Shown here: positions 24,006 to 37,900 of the stretch, piece after piece
Layout of the letters: the number at the start of each line of letters is the position of its first letter
Numbering within the stretch: the first letter of the stretch is position 1
Assembly: GCA_037013685.1 (NCBI GenBank)
Contig: CM072884.1
Location: forward strand, 105,513,548-105,577,547
Length of the DNA stretch: 64,000 nt
DNA from: Acridotheres tristis
Taxonomy: Eukaryota; Chordata; Aves; Passeriformes; Sturnidae
Direction of reading: 5' to 3'
Made by a program: the position numbers and the translations under genes
Notes under the pieces: generated by a model
What the model was told of the DNA's origin: nothing
Databases searched by the model: none
What the model saw: the letters and a program-made list of their open reading frames with translations, nothing else

Positions 24006-27000
24006 CACAGAAATTCTCAGAAGAGAGAAGATGTATCTTGTGGGAATGTCTCAGTCACTCCGAGAAGAATAAGAAATCATCTGCTTCGGGTCAGTGACAT
24101 TGCTGACCTATCAGGAACATTCACTTAGTGTGGGAAGTTGGAGATACAGCACAACACGTACCGTAGGAAGTGGTTTTGATTAGTGTGAGCAATTCCAGTA
24201 CTTCTCAGAAGCTGTTAGCACATCTTAAATCTCCTCTTTTATAAATATTTGGAACACAGACAGGCGTTAATGGCAACATTTTCATGCCCTTAGGTACAAA
24301 GCGAGCTTTCTCTGGAACACTCTGCTCTGCATCTTTGAAAGCCTCAGCAGAGGATTCACCCCAAGCTGAAGTACCAGGGAAGCCACAGCTCCACACAAAG
24401 GCAGGCTGCAGGAGGAGTGGCTGAAATCACATCCATCCAAGGACAGATGTCCCAGCAGGAGGGTGGAAGTAGATTCCAGATTACTACGGGGTTGTTCTGG
24501 CTGTTTGTAGCCTAATGACCTCTTGGCTTTTTTGGGCTACCTTGAGTGTGGCACCGTCAGGAGGTCCAGGGTCTCAGACTCCCTGCCAGAGAGAAAGCAG
24601 CTTGTCTGTCAGTGCTAGCAGGCGATGGTGACGTGCCAGGAAAGACAAGGACTGCACTGAGAGCTGAAGAACAAGGAGAGAGAGAGAGATTTGCATCTGG
24701 CCATGGGAGGGAGGATACCCAGCTATGAGACAGCCTGGGTGCCTGCAGCCAAGGCTGCACAACAACCACTCTGGACATACAGTTAGACACAGGGAAAGAG
24801 TTTTTCCATGGATTCATAGCCAAACTTTGGCAGGAGAAGTGGCAAGCCGCGATCTTGCTATTTGAAACCACTAGGATGGAAGTAGCTGCAAAGTTTCACT
24901 GTTTCTTAGATTTCCCAATGGCCCATGAAGTAAAAAGAAAATAAATAAATAAATAAAAATTGTTACCAGTAGAGAATATTTATAACAACCATTAGTTATT
25001 TTGTCTCCATTCCTTCAATAACTGCTTCTGTAGTAAAGGCCAGCTATTTGACAGGTCACAGAATATAGATTCTCATTGTGTTGATTGATAATTGAGGTAT
25101 TTGTAAGTCAGTCTCGATTATGTAAAATTCTTGGCATGCCTGACTTTTAAATAGAATCTTTCCTCAAACAAGTATCTTGGGAGACCATTATAAACCCTCT
25201 TTTCCCAAAAAGACTGAAAATAGATACACTATCTCTATCTTCCTTTAAATGTCATCAAACCAAGCCTATTTATTACACATTTCAGATTCAACTTAACAGT
25301 TTCAGCATGATATATTTAGGAGAGTGGTAATCTCTTAGGTTGCTTAAAAACATGCTGTTCTTCAGTGAAAAGAAAGATACACACTGCATTAAAAACCAAA
25401 CCAGGAAAGCTTGCATTTACCAGAAAATTATTATAGTATGTCCTCTGGCCAAGAATTTTCTTATCTAGCTGAAGACTGAGTAGCTTTCAACATTAACCAT
25501 TTGCAAAGCATACTAGAATATGGCCATGAGTATCCATAGCAAATTTTAAATCTGAAATCACACCATCAAACAGATAATTTCTGCAATTGGCTGGTTGCAA
25601 TAGCTCTATCAATTCAAACATTTATCCCACCTGGACTGCATGGGTATGTCCAACACTTGGTTCATGAATCCTGCCAGCAGTGCAGGAGCAGCAGTTGTGC
25701 ATCAGGTGAGCTGTAGCAGATGACATCTTTTATCTGGATTCACAAGCTGATCACCCCAGCTGTTTGGTACAGTCTGTTTACTTCCTGAATTCTCCCTTGT
25801 GCCTCCCCTCTTTGCCCTCATCTGCATGGAGCAAAACAAGTATATAAATGAAAAGGAACTCAGGCTGACAAACCAGAAATTCAGTGCCAAAGGAAGATTA
25901 GACATGTATAACAAGAAGACATTACATATTTTGTCATAGCTGCACTCAATATGCAGAGATTATTTACCAGGTCCGGGGTTTAAGTGTGGCAGATGGATGC
26001 AGGCTAGCAGTTCCCACGAACAAAGATGCTGTTTCCGAAAAAAAGGTGTATTCAGCTTCTGGAAAAGAAATTTACCTCTCAGCAGGCACTGGAAACTCCA
26101 ATCTTATTTGCATTTCTCAAAGCAGCTGCACACATCTCCCTTTCTCTGCCCTAACTCTCCCTGCCAGCTGAAGCTCTGCTATACAGATAGGTAGTAAATA
26201 ATGCAGGATTGTGCAGGTTGTCATGAGGCCTTTTCCTTCTCCTGTGCTGCAAGCGCCTTTTCAGAAGCAATAGTTAAGTTGTCAGCAGAATGAGATTACA
26301 AATCTGATGCTCAGCACAGTTTTGGACAGTTTGAGCTTTCAGGCATTTTCTATGAACAGACACCAATAATTTCACTGCCACACTGGTGGGTGCTCTGTTG
26401 GGTCAGGAGTTTTTTAGACGGGGCTCAGAGAAAGAAGCACAAGAAGGTTAAAACAGATATAATATTATAGATTCATGCAAAGTACCAAAAAAATCGAAGG
26501 CTATAAGATAATGGCATTTTATTCCTAGGCTTTGAATTAAAGTGTCTTTCAACTTTGTTTAAGTGATTTGGATTGTCGAAGCAAAATTCCTGAACATAAA
26601 CACTTGTTGCTATAAATATTTAAAATTCTCCTTTGTGAAAACACAGATGAGACATATTAGCAAACACAGCATTGTGTCTCATTATGACTTCTATGCATAA
26701 TGAAAATGTTAAAAGCAATATGGTTTCTTTTAAAATAATACTGGCACTTAGAGTATAATGGTACACCCTTGAAGATGTTGTTATTTCACAAATGTTCAGC
26801 GTGCAGGCTTTCGTACTAATGCTTGTTGTAATACAGCGGGAATCTGTACTGCTATAAATTCTCACTAATGCAAATTACTTAGGGGGATGGAAAAACCTGC
26901 CTTTATGTTATGTTGTTCATTTTAATGTCAATGCCATTTTTCATTCCTCTATTCATATAGCTCTATTATTAAAAATACTTGTCTGTTAGGTGGAGATGAG

Positions 27001-28378
27001 CAAACAGCCCAAATTTATAAAACTTAGGCTCAGGCAATTGCAACAACAATCTGTGCTTTTGGGCAGCCACCTCTGCTTGAGAGATTTCAGCTCATGCCCT
27101 GCAGGCACTAATAAGTTTGGGAATCTCAGGCACAGCAATAAGGGAGGAGTTCCTAGGTTTTGAAGAGCCTTAGACTCTGTTCTACCTCTCAACAGCTGCT
27201 CCTGGAGCAGCTCCAGCATTGCCCTGTGGTGGAAAATGACTAACCCTGTTCCATAGGTCAGAGGCTGAAATTTCTGGGGCTGAGGTACATCACAGGGCAG
27301 CATTTCTCCTGCCACCAGCCTGCCACAGAGCCACCACCCACCCCTGACACATTGGTAGGATCCTGGCCCACAGAGATCCCTCTCCATGCTGTGCTGCTTT
27401 GAAGGAGAAACAAGAGATGTCACAGGGCTCATGACAAAAACCTGAACTTTGGTAACAAAGTTCCTTTTGGTTTTGATCAACAGCACAAACAGCAGGTACT
27501 AGCACAGAGGGTGGAACTCCTGCTCGTGCTAAGAGGTCACACAGTTTCTCCTTAGCTCCAAATAAAAAGTACAAGGATGGAGATGAAAAAGAGAAAAACA
27601 AAGCAAAACACATGTATTAAATCAGTAAACAAACAAAAATCAGCAAAAGGAGGAACCATGAAAGTTTGAAGCCAGATATAATTAGAATTCATGGGGTTTT
27701 GCCCCATCATAATGCAATCAGATCCACTCACCATCTACCCTGTTACCTTGTATCTTGAATAGTTCAGCATGATTTTACAGAGAAAAAGTGGGGGGGGGGG
27801 TGTTATGTCATATTCCAACAATCTAATCAATTTTGTCCTGGTTTTTCTGTACTAGAAAGTATGCGCTTGATTTTGTTAAATATTGCCATTAAATGAGTTT
27901 TCTAAAATAGTGTAGATAGTTTCCTGGGAAAGACATCAAAAATTCCTAAGTTTCTATAGTGAAAATGCCCCAAAGAGAGCAGCCTGTCTCTCCACTATGC
28001 TTTTCAAAAGAAAATCATCCATAAGGTTCTGTGCAGAAGATGATAGTGAAGAGAATGTGTCTTCTATGTTTGATTTGTTACTACAGAGAAAATGTTAATT
28101 TTAGTGAAAGTTAAACAAAGATACAGTTAAAGGGCAACATGTTTCTGTTTCTTGGTCCTTAGTATCATATATGAGATTGTAACGCTGAAGTGGAAGTGTG
28201 GAATGCTGTAATAATTTTAACCAAATATTTTGTTCTCCACAGAAATCACATTCTCTTTTGCTAGTAAACTACTACTCATTTTTCTTCACCTTTTCTTCAC
28301 ACCCATGCACTATGGATGAGTTCTCAAAACATTGTCTCTTGTCTTTAATTATCTAGAAAAAGAGTTTGATTTCAAAAA
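24006..28378. other. Non-coding DNA right of the CpG island
   Basis: Simple repeats include a GA run near 24675-24690, an AAAT run at about 24940-24957 and a G-run at about 27790-27800. A GC-richer block at about 27000-27480 contains the longest reading frame here outside transposons (26986-27486, minus, 166 codons). It has no recognisable domain, no low-complexity bias and no flanking splice sites that I can defend, so it is not called as a gene. A CAG|GTGAGC donor-like string occurs at 25703-25711 without a partner exon. Confidence 0.5.
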
Positions 28379-28411
28379 ATATTCTGTGTTGGAAGGGATC
28401 CACAAGGATCA
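28379..28411 (-). mobile_element. Very short CR1 3'-end relic (antisense)
   Basis: The string TGTTGGAAGGGATCCACAAG is the reverse complement of the last bases of CR1 elements of the type seen at 45351 and 58294. Only about 33 bp can be aligned; the octamers are not recognisable. It is probably a truncated or eroded insertion. Confidence 0.55.
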
Positions 28412-30813
28412 ATTATAGAATGCTATGTTTTTTAAATTACATGGGAAACATTTTTCCTCAGCATCTCTGTGCATGCATTTCTACAAATAGTGAATTACAT
28501 CTGCACTCAGTTTCCACTTAGGCAACTCCTGAGAGTAATGACATTTCCATTAGGTCGAGGCCATGATGGGATTCCAAGCACTCCATCATTTCTTGAAGCT
28601 ACCAGCCACATCACACAATCAAAACCATACAAAACCAAAGCTTTTCTACTTATGGTTTTTTTTATATGTGAGAGTCATTCTTGGAATGGAGAGTTCCCTT
28701 GGAATCTCTGGCAAAAATAAAAATGCAGTCAGAAAACTCTGGAACTTGTTTAGAAAGTACTTTAGTCATTGAGAAGTTTGAGCTTTGTCCATATTCAAAT
28801 TATTTTTTAAAATTCCCATTAAAACGAGACTTCCCTTTTCATATTATGAACTTTTTACTGCTATAAAATTAGTGCTGAGACTGATGAAAATGCTACAGCA
28901 TGGAGAACTTTTTGCATATGCACAGCTGGGGAAGAAAGGAAACCATTGAGCAAAGGAGCTACTGACTGACAGCACAGAGCAGAAGTACAAGAGATGTTGG
29001 TGAATACCAAATAGCACAAGCATGACTTTTTATTACCTCAGAGTTCTTGATGTTTTTTTCTTTTTATTTTTACCAGGTATCTTCTAATTTTTCAATCATC
29101 CGTGATCTCCTGACTGACAGAAAAAATCAATCCCTATGCCACTATTATAGGTTATTTTATTATGGAGAGTTATTTAGTAACAGGGTATCTTGTATTTCTA
29201 CCTATGTCTAGGTGATCTCAGTGAGAAGAAAAAAGGAAAGCTCAAAGCAACTTGAAGAAAACACATAGGAAATTGTCATGGGAGAATGAATTTGAACTAC
29301 AAATGCTCCATGGAGGAATGTTAGTATATTAATACCTTCCTTCTAAACAGAAAAATGAGACACGACTATGACATCAGAATTAGTGGATGTACACAATGTT
29401 TCAGGAGTGAGTGCTAGAAACAAGACTGTATTTTGTCTTTCTATAATAGAAAAAAAAAATAGGTAAAGATAAGAATGGTGTTCTAAAATCTGTTCTCTAT
29501 AGACTGATGAAAACTTCAAAAGAAAAAAAAACCACATTATTGAGCTGAATTACATTTCCATGACATGTTTGAGGAAGGAATGAAGAATTTTGCAGTTAAG
29601 TTCCTAAATTCATTCTCACTGCGAGCATATGTTTGCCAACATGTCAGTGCTGCCTCAGCTCTCTGTGTCAACTACTTTTCTTCCAGAGCTCTGATATTCT
29701 TCCTTTCCATTACCATTTGTTACCTGGCAGAAAAAACTCCTGATTTCTGAGCTTCATAGTCTAAATTCAATGCCAAATATGCTGCTGGTCAGGTTACTGA
29801 ACTATGGAAGGCTGAACAGCAACATCAGTTAAGAAGTCTGGGTTTTTCCCTAACTCAGAGATAATCACTATAAATCTAAATTCAAATATTTCTGGCCTGT
29901 AAGTATGATAACATGGAGTTTTTTTTGTTTGGCTGTTTTTTTTCTAGGTTATTAATCAAAATTTGTATTCTACCTCCACCATATTTTTCATCTTGAAAAC
30001 TTGAAAATAACTTATTGTATGTTTTCAAATGTAGAAAACACATTGATTTGGCTTATACGTGCTAAGTATGCCGGAGTTTTATAACCCAAATAATCAATTT
30101 CTCTGTTCTCTGCTGCACTCCCTTTCTCTGTCTAACCACTATGCTGGCAACAGGACTAACTGCATTCTTATGACATAATGGGTTTGGGTTTCTTTAGTCT
30201 CGCATCAGAAGAAATAAAACATAGAAGGAAAAACTGGCTACTGGAATGTCTCTGGTAAGACTGCCTAGTAGTTACTTCTATGGATATGTTTTTTATTTAT
30301 GTCAAGAATTTTTAAAAATATTAGTGAAAATGAGAAATTTCCTCATGACTCTGTGAAGGAACTTCATTCAGCTTCTCTGAGATTCATTTCCTATTTCTTG
30401 AGATCCTGCTGGGCAGTGTGTGTGTTTCCATATGCAGCTCTCCAAGGATCACACACTGCAAAATAATCACACAGGTAACAGAATATCACTCTTAGATACA
30501 ATCACCTGTAATCCTACCTGTTAATTTCATTTGACATTTCAGTCTGCTTCTGAGATTTCAAAAGATTTAACGAGAAGCAATTGGAAATGTTAAGAAGAAA
30601 ACATAGTGGGTTTAGTCACATTTTTTGAAGTCAAATAATGGAGGGTGAAATTAAAAAGATGGAGTTTCAGCACAAAAGAATTGTGTTTAGTGGAGAAATA
30701 TGAGAAATTTCCCCTTGGTCAAGTGTTCTGACTGTACAGCTGCCATGTGCCTGTGCACACACTTCCTAAAAGTGAAGTTCTTGAATTTCTTTCTCTCAAG
30801 GAGCAGAGCTCTT
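28412..30813. other. Non-coding unique DNA
   Basis: A9 tracts occur near 29450 and 29525, and T-rich stretches near 29920-29950. No recognisable repeat, RNA gene or exon. Confidence 0.55.
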
Positions 30814-30965
30814 GGGAAACTGCAGCTAATAGAGAATGCAACCACACGTCTCCTCGGCAGCACCGCTACTGGGAGCACATTAAGCTCATCCTTTGCTCTT
30901 TACAATTGCTTCCCATAGAATATCAAATAAAATTCAAGGTCTCAGCACTTATCTGCAGTGCTTAG
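30814..30965 (+). pseudogene. Relic of an old LINE reverse transcriptase C-terminus
   Basis: Two overlapping plus frames, joined by a one-base shift near 30875, reproduce the signature after the catalytic core of L2/Jockey-like reverse transcriptases. The first frame gives LQLIENATTRLL (30820-30855). The second gives HIKLILCSLQLLPIEYQIKF then KVSALI (about 30880-30957). The family pattern is LQ-x-Q-N-A-A-R-L-L, HI-x-P-x-L-x-x-L-x-W-L-P, and R-I-x-F-K; most positions match, and the expected W of LHWLP is replaced by L. This differs from the CR1 C-terminus in this window (EHLSYEERLRELGLFSLEK type), so it is a separate and probably older family. A stop follows at 30963-30965. The exact family (L2, CR1-L3, Rex-like) cannot be fixed by eye. 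Confidence 0.62.
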
Positions 30966-31257
30966 ATACCCAAGGCTGTAGCCAGAGTGGAGAGCACAAA
31001 GCACATGGGAGCTTTCATGTCCCAAAAAAGACCCTGTCTCCACACTTGGGTAATATCAGGGCATGCAGAAAATCCCACTCACCATTTTGTCTAGGTTTCT
31101 ATAGGAAATAAACCTGAACATGTGGAGTAGAAAGCACCTGCTTTGGATGAGAAACAAAGCAAGACAAGGGGTGTAACTATGTACAGACACAGGACTGAAA
31201 TTCTGGATATCTTATTCTGGAGCTAAATAAGGTATCTGACAGATGTCTTATTCTGGG
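30966..31257. other. Spacer between the old LINE relic and CR1
   Basis: The CCAAGGCTGTAGCCAGAGTG segment at about 30970-30990 may be more of the old LINE but cannot be aligned by eye. The rest shows nothing recognisable. Confidence 0.4.
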
Positions 31258-31808
31258 AGTGGATCAGCAATAGTGTGGCAGCAGGACCAGGGCAGGGATT
31301 GTCCCCCTGTGCTCAGCACTGGTGAGGCCACACCTCAAACCCTGTGTGCAGTTTTGGGCACCTCACTACAAGAGAGGCATTGAGGGGCTGGAGTGAGTCC
31401 AGAGAAGGGCAGCAGGGCTGGGGAAGGGTCTGGAGCACAAGTGTGATGAGGAGCAGCTGAGGGAGCTGGGGGTGCTCAGCCTGGAGAAAAGGAGGCTCAG
31501 GCAGAGCCTTATCTACTCTCTACAACTCCCTGAAAGGAGGCTAAAGGGTCTGGCTCTGCTCCCAGGCAACATGAAGGACTCAAGCTGCACCAGGAATGTT
31601 CAGGTTGGACATCAGGAAGAATTTCTCCACTGAAAAGGCAGTTAAACATTGGAACAGGCTGCCCAGGGAAGTAGTAGAGCCACCATTCCTGGAATGGTTC
31701 AAGGAGCTACTGGAGGTGGCACTTAGTGCTGTGGTTTGCTGGACATGGTGGTGTTTGGTCAAAAGTTGGACTCAATAATCGTGAAGTTCTTTTCTAACCA
31801 ATTATTTT
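31258..31808 (+). mobile_element. CR1 LINE 3' fragment (sense), 5'-truncated
   Basis: The sense strand follows the CR1 ORF2 C-terminus from TGGATCAGCAATAGTGTGGC to the 3' UTR. Recognisable steps are GGACCAGGGCAGGGATTGTC (reverse-transcriptase tail), AGCCTGGAGAAAAGGAGGCT (SLEKRR), and ACATTGGAACAGGCTGCCCA with GAAGTAGTAGAGCCACCATT (HWNRLPREVVEPP, in frame at 31596-31778). It ends in a degraded TTGGACTCAATAATC tail without octamers. Several indels disrupt the frame. The subfamily differs from the 45.3-kb copy. Confidence 0.92.
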
Positions 31809-31926
31809 AAAGACCACATAAATAATGCCTTCATGAATGAAGGAACATCAAAAAAATTTCAGCCCAATACAAAAGACATCATTCCATGCCATCTTTAACA
31901 CAATTGTTGGTATAGATAAATGCTTA

Positions 31927-31979
31927 GAAAAAACAAAACAAAACAAATCAAAACAAGACAAAATATATAACAACAAAAA
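31927..31979. repeat. AAAAC-type A-rich simple repeat
   Basis: An impure run of AAAAC units with AAATC and AAGAC variants, then AT-rich sequence. It lies about 120 bp beyond the CR1 end and is not its tail, since CR1 ends in octamers. Confidence 0.8.
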
Positions 31980-34900
31980 ATCCTTTTGGATAGACTAAGT
32001 GATTGAATGCTGTAGCTGAGGCTGCCTTGCTCTTCAGTGTGCAGAGCTCATTATATATTTCACACAATTTCAAACTACTTTTTCATTACAGACAACATAA
32101 CAAATATGTGTTATAACTGCAGACTAATTATTCCTGATGTACCAGATACTATTTGATTTTAATTAAAAATATTTTAAATTACTTCATATTAAAATGTGAC
32201 AGGGACATGTACTTTTCCACTCTTAATTATTAACACTTTTAACTCAAAGAAGTACCATTATAACACAGTTTAAAATACATCTTAGAAAATACTCTTTCTT
32301 AAAATGCAGTTTAGAAGATTTTTCAGATTCCTAACCCACAATTTAAAGGAGCTTTCATCATTGTGACCTGTAATATCGAAGTAATGAGATTCTTAATTCT
32401 CTGAGGAGCTCCACTAAACTTAGTCAAAGCTACTTGTGTGAATGGAAAAAAATAAAGAGTTAGTCTCTTAAATCTGTTTGAATTTGAAATAGCTCTGGTT
32501 TAAAGGACGAACACTTTTTTCTGCTGAACTGACTACAATAGTTTAATTTAGGAAATTAAATCCAGACATATAGAAATGAAAATGAAAATGTGAATTTTGA
32601 ACAAAAAGTTACAATCAGAGCAAAGATTTAGGTTTTGAAAAGTTGTGTTTAACTTTATAATATTAATTAGTGCAGATAATCATTCCTGAAACCAGAACTG
32701 GGAGTTCTTCAGTTTATTGCAAAATTGAGCTAGAAAAGTCTCGGGTAGATTTCGGCAACTGGGAGTAGGATAAGTACTTTGTGATTCTTTGATTTTCCCT
32801 TTGCAATAATGAATGAATTGAGTTTTTGAGTAGTTTCTAAGTTTCTTTATGTAGATGCTAAAGTGAAACATTAATTTTGCAAAAGATCACCGAGCTAGGT
32901 AACAAGAAAGCAGCAGTCTGAATTAATTACTTTTTCAATGCCACTGTTTGGTTTACCGGATCTATATTGTGGAAAGCCACAAATGAAGAAAATAAGATAA
33001 TTCAAACTAAGGACAAACATTTTCTTTCTGTTTCCAAATAAAATGTTGCAAGAACAGGTACAGAGCTGCAGCCAGGCAACACGATATGCACTGTCACTTT
33101 TCCACCACTCAAAATTGTATCACAGCCCGAATACCTTTCACAGATGCCTCTTTGTTTTGACTTCCTTCAAAGTCATAGATCCACTAGCAAATTTTGTCAC
33201 TCTGCTTGTAATGCCATGAGAAGTAAAAGGTTTTCTTCTCCCACTTGGAGCTGACTGGGGCTGTGTCAGACCCAGTGCAGCCCCTGCTCCCTTCCCACAA
33301 AGGCCAACCTTGCAGCTCCCCCTCTGCCTTCACCTTGCCACCTACAGCTTGCACACTCTTTCATTTTGGTTTCCTAAAGCAACAAAACCTTTTAAAACAA
33401 ACTGAAGACATTCTCAGCTCTGGCATCACAGTATTATGTAATCAGGCAATGCAAATTGTTGAAAGATTAAAAGATTCTGAGAAACTAGCAGTAAGTAATT
33501 CAATTATGTCCTTTAATCTTTCTTATGCTTATATTGTTTATTTGGTTTGGCTTCCTTTCTATAAGCTTTTCATATGAAAAGTTAAATGTATAAAGCAATT
33601 AAATATTTTATGATGAATGTCTCAAGCAAGAAGAGATGTCCATCAGCAGCCATCCCATTTCAAGCCTATTTTTACATATGAACAGGTTTCGTATTTAATT
33701 TCAATATAAACTATTGAACAAATACTTCTCTGTGCATTTTCTCTTATTTTCCTTCAACAGTCTGTCTGCAAAATTTCTGTCCTGTTTTTTTTCCGTTGAT
33801 GAAGGCTCTAAAACAAATCAACTTCTCCCTGAATCCTGAATCTGAACATGATAAACACCCCTCACCCCCCTCCAGTTCTCTACACTTTGTAGACAACTGC
33901 AACAATTTCTGCTTTATCTTTATGTAGGATCTTAATTTTGCTAAGAAATCCTCTGGACAGCAGCTGCACATAAGGTTTCATTTCCCTGTCTCTGGGGAAA
34001 TGCACTTCCTACTGAATAGAGCTGTGTGACCCAGGAGGGGCTGCAGCAAAGTCAGAGCGAGCGAGTCTCTGTTCTCTGGATTAACACCCGCCTTTAGAGG
34101 GGGGGATATGGGGACCTCCTTGTTTAAATTCTGAGTGCTCACAACCAGCCCAATAACTGGGTGGTATATACCCCTCAAGGTTTCTAAAATGCTTAAAAAA
34201 ACCCCCAAATTAAAACCATATAGGAGGGGAACTAGGACAGAGAGAGAAGATAGGTAAGGTCATGTCTGCTGCCAGTTGCTTCTGGCAACACTGTTCAGTG
34301 ATAATACTGAAGTGCACAAAAGCTGCAAGTGAGCTAATGTAAAATTAGCATAACTTCTGACATCAATAAATATTATAAAAAGCCTGCAGGATTTGTATTT
34401 TCACTCTCTTTACAAATAAAAATACAACTGTATCATGTTCCCCACTAGCAGCTTTAAAAGTGCTGCTTACAGACCGTAGAATTTTTAAATCTTTACTTTC
34501 CTAAAAGTGAAAAATGCATTTTCCCCTACTTGCAAACACACCTACTTAAAAAAACCCCAACACATTCAAACATTCAAATCTTCTTAAATCCATTCTGTCT
34601 TTTTGCTAAGTCTGAGATCACTATCATCAGATAAATCAGGTAATGTTTAAACATTAAGGGTCAAACACAAGGGTCAAAAGTTAAAACAGAAGAAGTCAAA
34701 TATAATATCAGAAGTCTGGCATTTTCTTATTTCTTGCATTAGTACATGTTTTTGAACAGGAGATACCCTTACTTTATTTCACTTACAAATTCTGTTTGTA
34801 GACAAGAATGAAAAAAGCACTGAGGACAGAAATACTGGTGATAGCCAACAATTGCTTTCCATAACAATTTACTCAGTGAAAAACATTTCCTAGGAAGCTG

Positions 34901-37900
34901 TTGCATAATTATATTGAATTACAAAAATAGGCAGATATTTTAATGCATATGCTATAAGGGAATGGATAATGGAGTGAATGATATTATACAACAAAGTTTT
35001 GGCTATTATCTTGTCTTTGCTAGATTTTTATTTTGACACATTTTCCAAAGGACTACAACCTGGAGCTTATTTCTATTAAAATAAAGATTTCTAAAAATAT
35101 TAAGTGAAGAACTCCTTATTTTCAGAAGACAGGATTGAAAATCTTAGGATTTGTCATGAAATTAAAATGCCTGAAGTATTTTTGAAAACTTAACATATTG
35201 CCCAGAAATGTAAGCAGTCTGTAAGAGTGCTTTAAACAGTTAGAGTGTTTTGCATTATTATAAATAGTTCTGCCTAAAACTATGTAGAAATTCTATAATT
35301 CCAGGGTAGGGAAGATAAAAAACTTTTTTTGGAAAATATATGTTACCTAAGCAGAGAAGGATCAGCTAAATAAAAAAAATTCAGAAAAATCTTCAGGAGG
35401 ATTAACCACCTGCATCAAAAGAAAAATCCATATGCCCTGCTAATCCCTGGATTCTCATCTATGAGCTCTTTGTAAAATATATGAAATTATAATGGCAGCA
35501 TCAGAATGCACCAGTGCTGAATATATCAGTGTTTATCCAGGCACAGTGTACACAAGGCAGATGTTGGACTGACCTTTGCTCAGTGAAATCTGTCTGATGG
35601 TTTAGTTGCTCTTCTCCGCTCATTTGAAATGTTCATGATGGAGAAAGATGTCAGTGGTGCATCTTTACATTTCAGGAAAAGAGCTAGTCACACACCTCCT
35701 TGGCAGGACACCAGATCCAGTCTGAGAAAATGTCATGGCAGCATTAGTTTAGAGCATGTCTCAGACTCCTGCAATGAGTGAAGATAAAAAAGAATTTGAG
35801 AAAAGTGGGGTTGTAACATTGTTTTCCAAATAGCTAGGGTTTGCTGTTTCATGCAGGGTTTAGGAAAAGAGAATGGGAGATTATGTTATCCTACGGATTT
35901 CCTTCTCGAACTGAAATCAATGATGGGTAGATGAACAGGGTTAGTGAAGGAGGAGGTCGTCTCAAAATCTCGACTGATGAACAACATACTCCCAAAGCAC
36001 TGCTGTTCCATGTCACTTCAGGTATTACTGGTGAAAAAACAATGTTGCAGAATAACAGGCAGGCTATGGGGAGGGAGAAAGAGTGTTAAGAAAGCAATCC
36101 AAAGACTAAAAAGTCACCAGGAAGTGTTGTAAAGGAAAAGGAGAGGAAAAGGGAGGACGAGGTTGCCCTCTTGAGTTTGATGTATCTCTGAGGGAATAGC
36201 ACAGTGTGTGTTTGGAGTAGTGTACATAGCAGGCCTTGGGGCATTTCTAAGCTATCAATAGTTTGCCACAGCAATTAAATGTGGCATTCAATAATAATCC
36301 TTGGGGCAAAAGTATCACTATATGCCAGTTAAATTATCATGGTCAGCAAGCAACAGACAACTCTCTACCAGTTTTCTATTCTTAACATGAAGTAAGCATT
36401 TAATTCTCTGGCAACTCTGTTACTTGCCTTAGGTATAAGAAACATATCTTGTAATTGCCATTTATTAAACTTTGCCTCTATAAGCATACACAACATAATC
36501 AAGGTCCATAAATAAAAGTAGTGTGCCGTATCTTCTACTTTGCCTGAGAAATTCTCTTTCTCCAGAAGACAAGGAAAGCATGCATTCAAAAAAAATGGCA
36601 AATACAGGCTATCTACCTCTCTTGTGATTTGCAACACCATGATGGGAAAACCAGCAACACACAAGTTCATTTTTTATTTAAGTGATAAGAGGCAGTGGGA
36701 GAATGACTGTGAGCTCTATGGCGCAGCCAACTGTTGCACGGAATTACGGAAATAATTTTAAGGGGAAGCTGAAAGCATCAGAGAAGGTGTTTGAAGACAA
36801 GCACAGCTACAGAATATGGCTTTTGTTTTCCAGATACAGTTTTATTTCGCTGCTCCATTTATGCTCTTAGCAGATGGTGTTTTCTTCTCAAAGCTCCAGA
36901 GAGCCAAAAGTAAAAATAATATCATACAGGAGTAGTCACTCAAGGGAATTTTTAGAAGGTTGTCTTTTCTTTCACCTGTATATTTGCTCATTTGTCTGAA
37001 TTCATTGTGAGCTTTCAGCTCTTACCAGCACATTTCCATAATTACCCTAATGTTCATATGGTCACTTCTGACATGTTCACTGTCAGGTCTGGAGTGGGTT
37101 TTCAGAAGTTTAGGAAGAAACCTGCCTTGAAACCTTAGAGAGCAATTTAATTTCTACTACCTTCCTTACTTTCCCACTTTCCCATTGCAAAGCAACAGTT
37201 CCTTCCCATTTTTCCTTTCCATTTCGATGTAAAACTTGTTTATAAAATGCTCTATTGCCTACATATCTTGCAAATAGATAGATGAGAGTGTTAGTTATAT
37301 GAGTACCACTGGCAGGTGGCAGTTGAAACAAAAACAAATTATAGAAAGGATAGAGGAAGTAAAACAAACATGGTACAAGTACAGTTTATTTTCTTATTTC
37401 ATTACAATTTATGAACTTTAGAACTTATGTCTTCCCTCTCTATTTTAGCACTGTCTATATTAAAATATTGCCCACACTATGAATTAATACAAAATAGAAT
37501 GGCTATCCATTAAACATTAACGTAAAAAATTCTATTTATATTATGTTTCTATTACTGCATCAGCACTATCTTAGCAAAAACTATAAAAGTTTCCGATAAT
37601 AACAACTTACTGAATTTGGAAAATAGATCTCTTAGTAGAAAAAGACTTGCCAGTGGAAGTCAGAGAAATAGTTCACAGGTCAGCAACATAAGAGCATGAA
37701 GGGGGTTTTTGAAGGCAATATTCTCAGTCAGAAGCATCCAAATAGCTGTTAGTCTCAGGTTTCTGCTTCACTTTTTTTCACTCTATTCCTCAACAGGCAC
37801 TGAAGAATTTAGTAGCATAGTAAAGTGCTCTTTTAACTGTCACAGAAATATGATCCTTGATAGAACACAATACTCTGCTCATTGCAGAAGTGGGATACAG

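Noticed and set aside
25703..25711. CAG|GTGAGC splice-donor-like site
   Set aside because: No upstream acceptor with a supportable exon between; such sites are frequent by chance.
33245..33577. 110-codon plus frame in a GC-richer patch
   Set aside because: Non-ATG opening and no domain; its second half is AT-rich, random-looking sequence.
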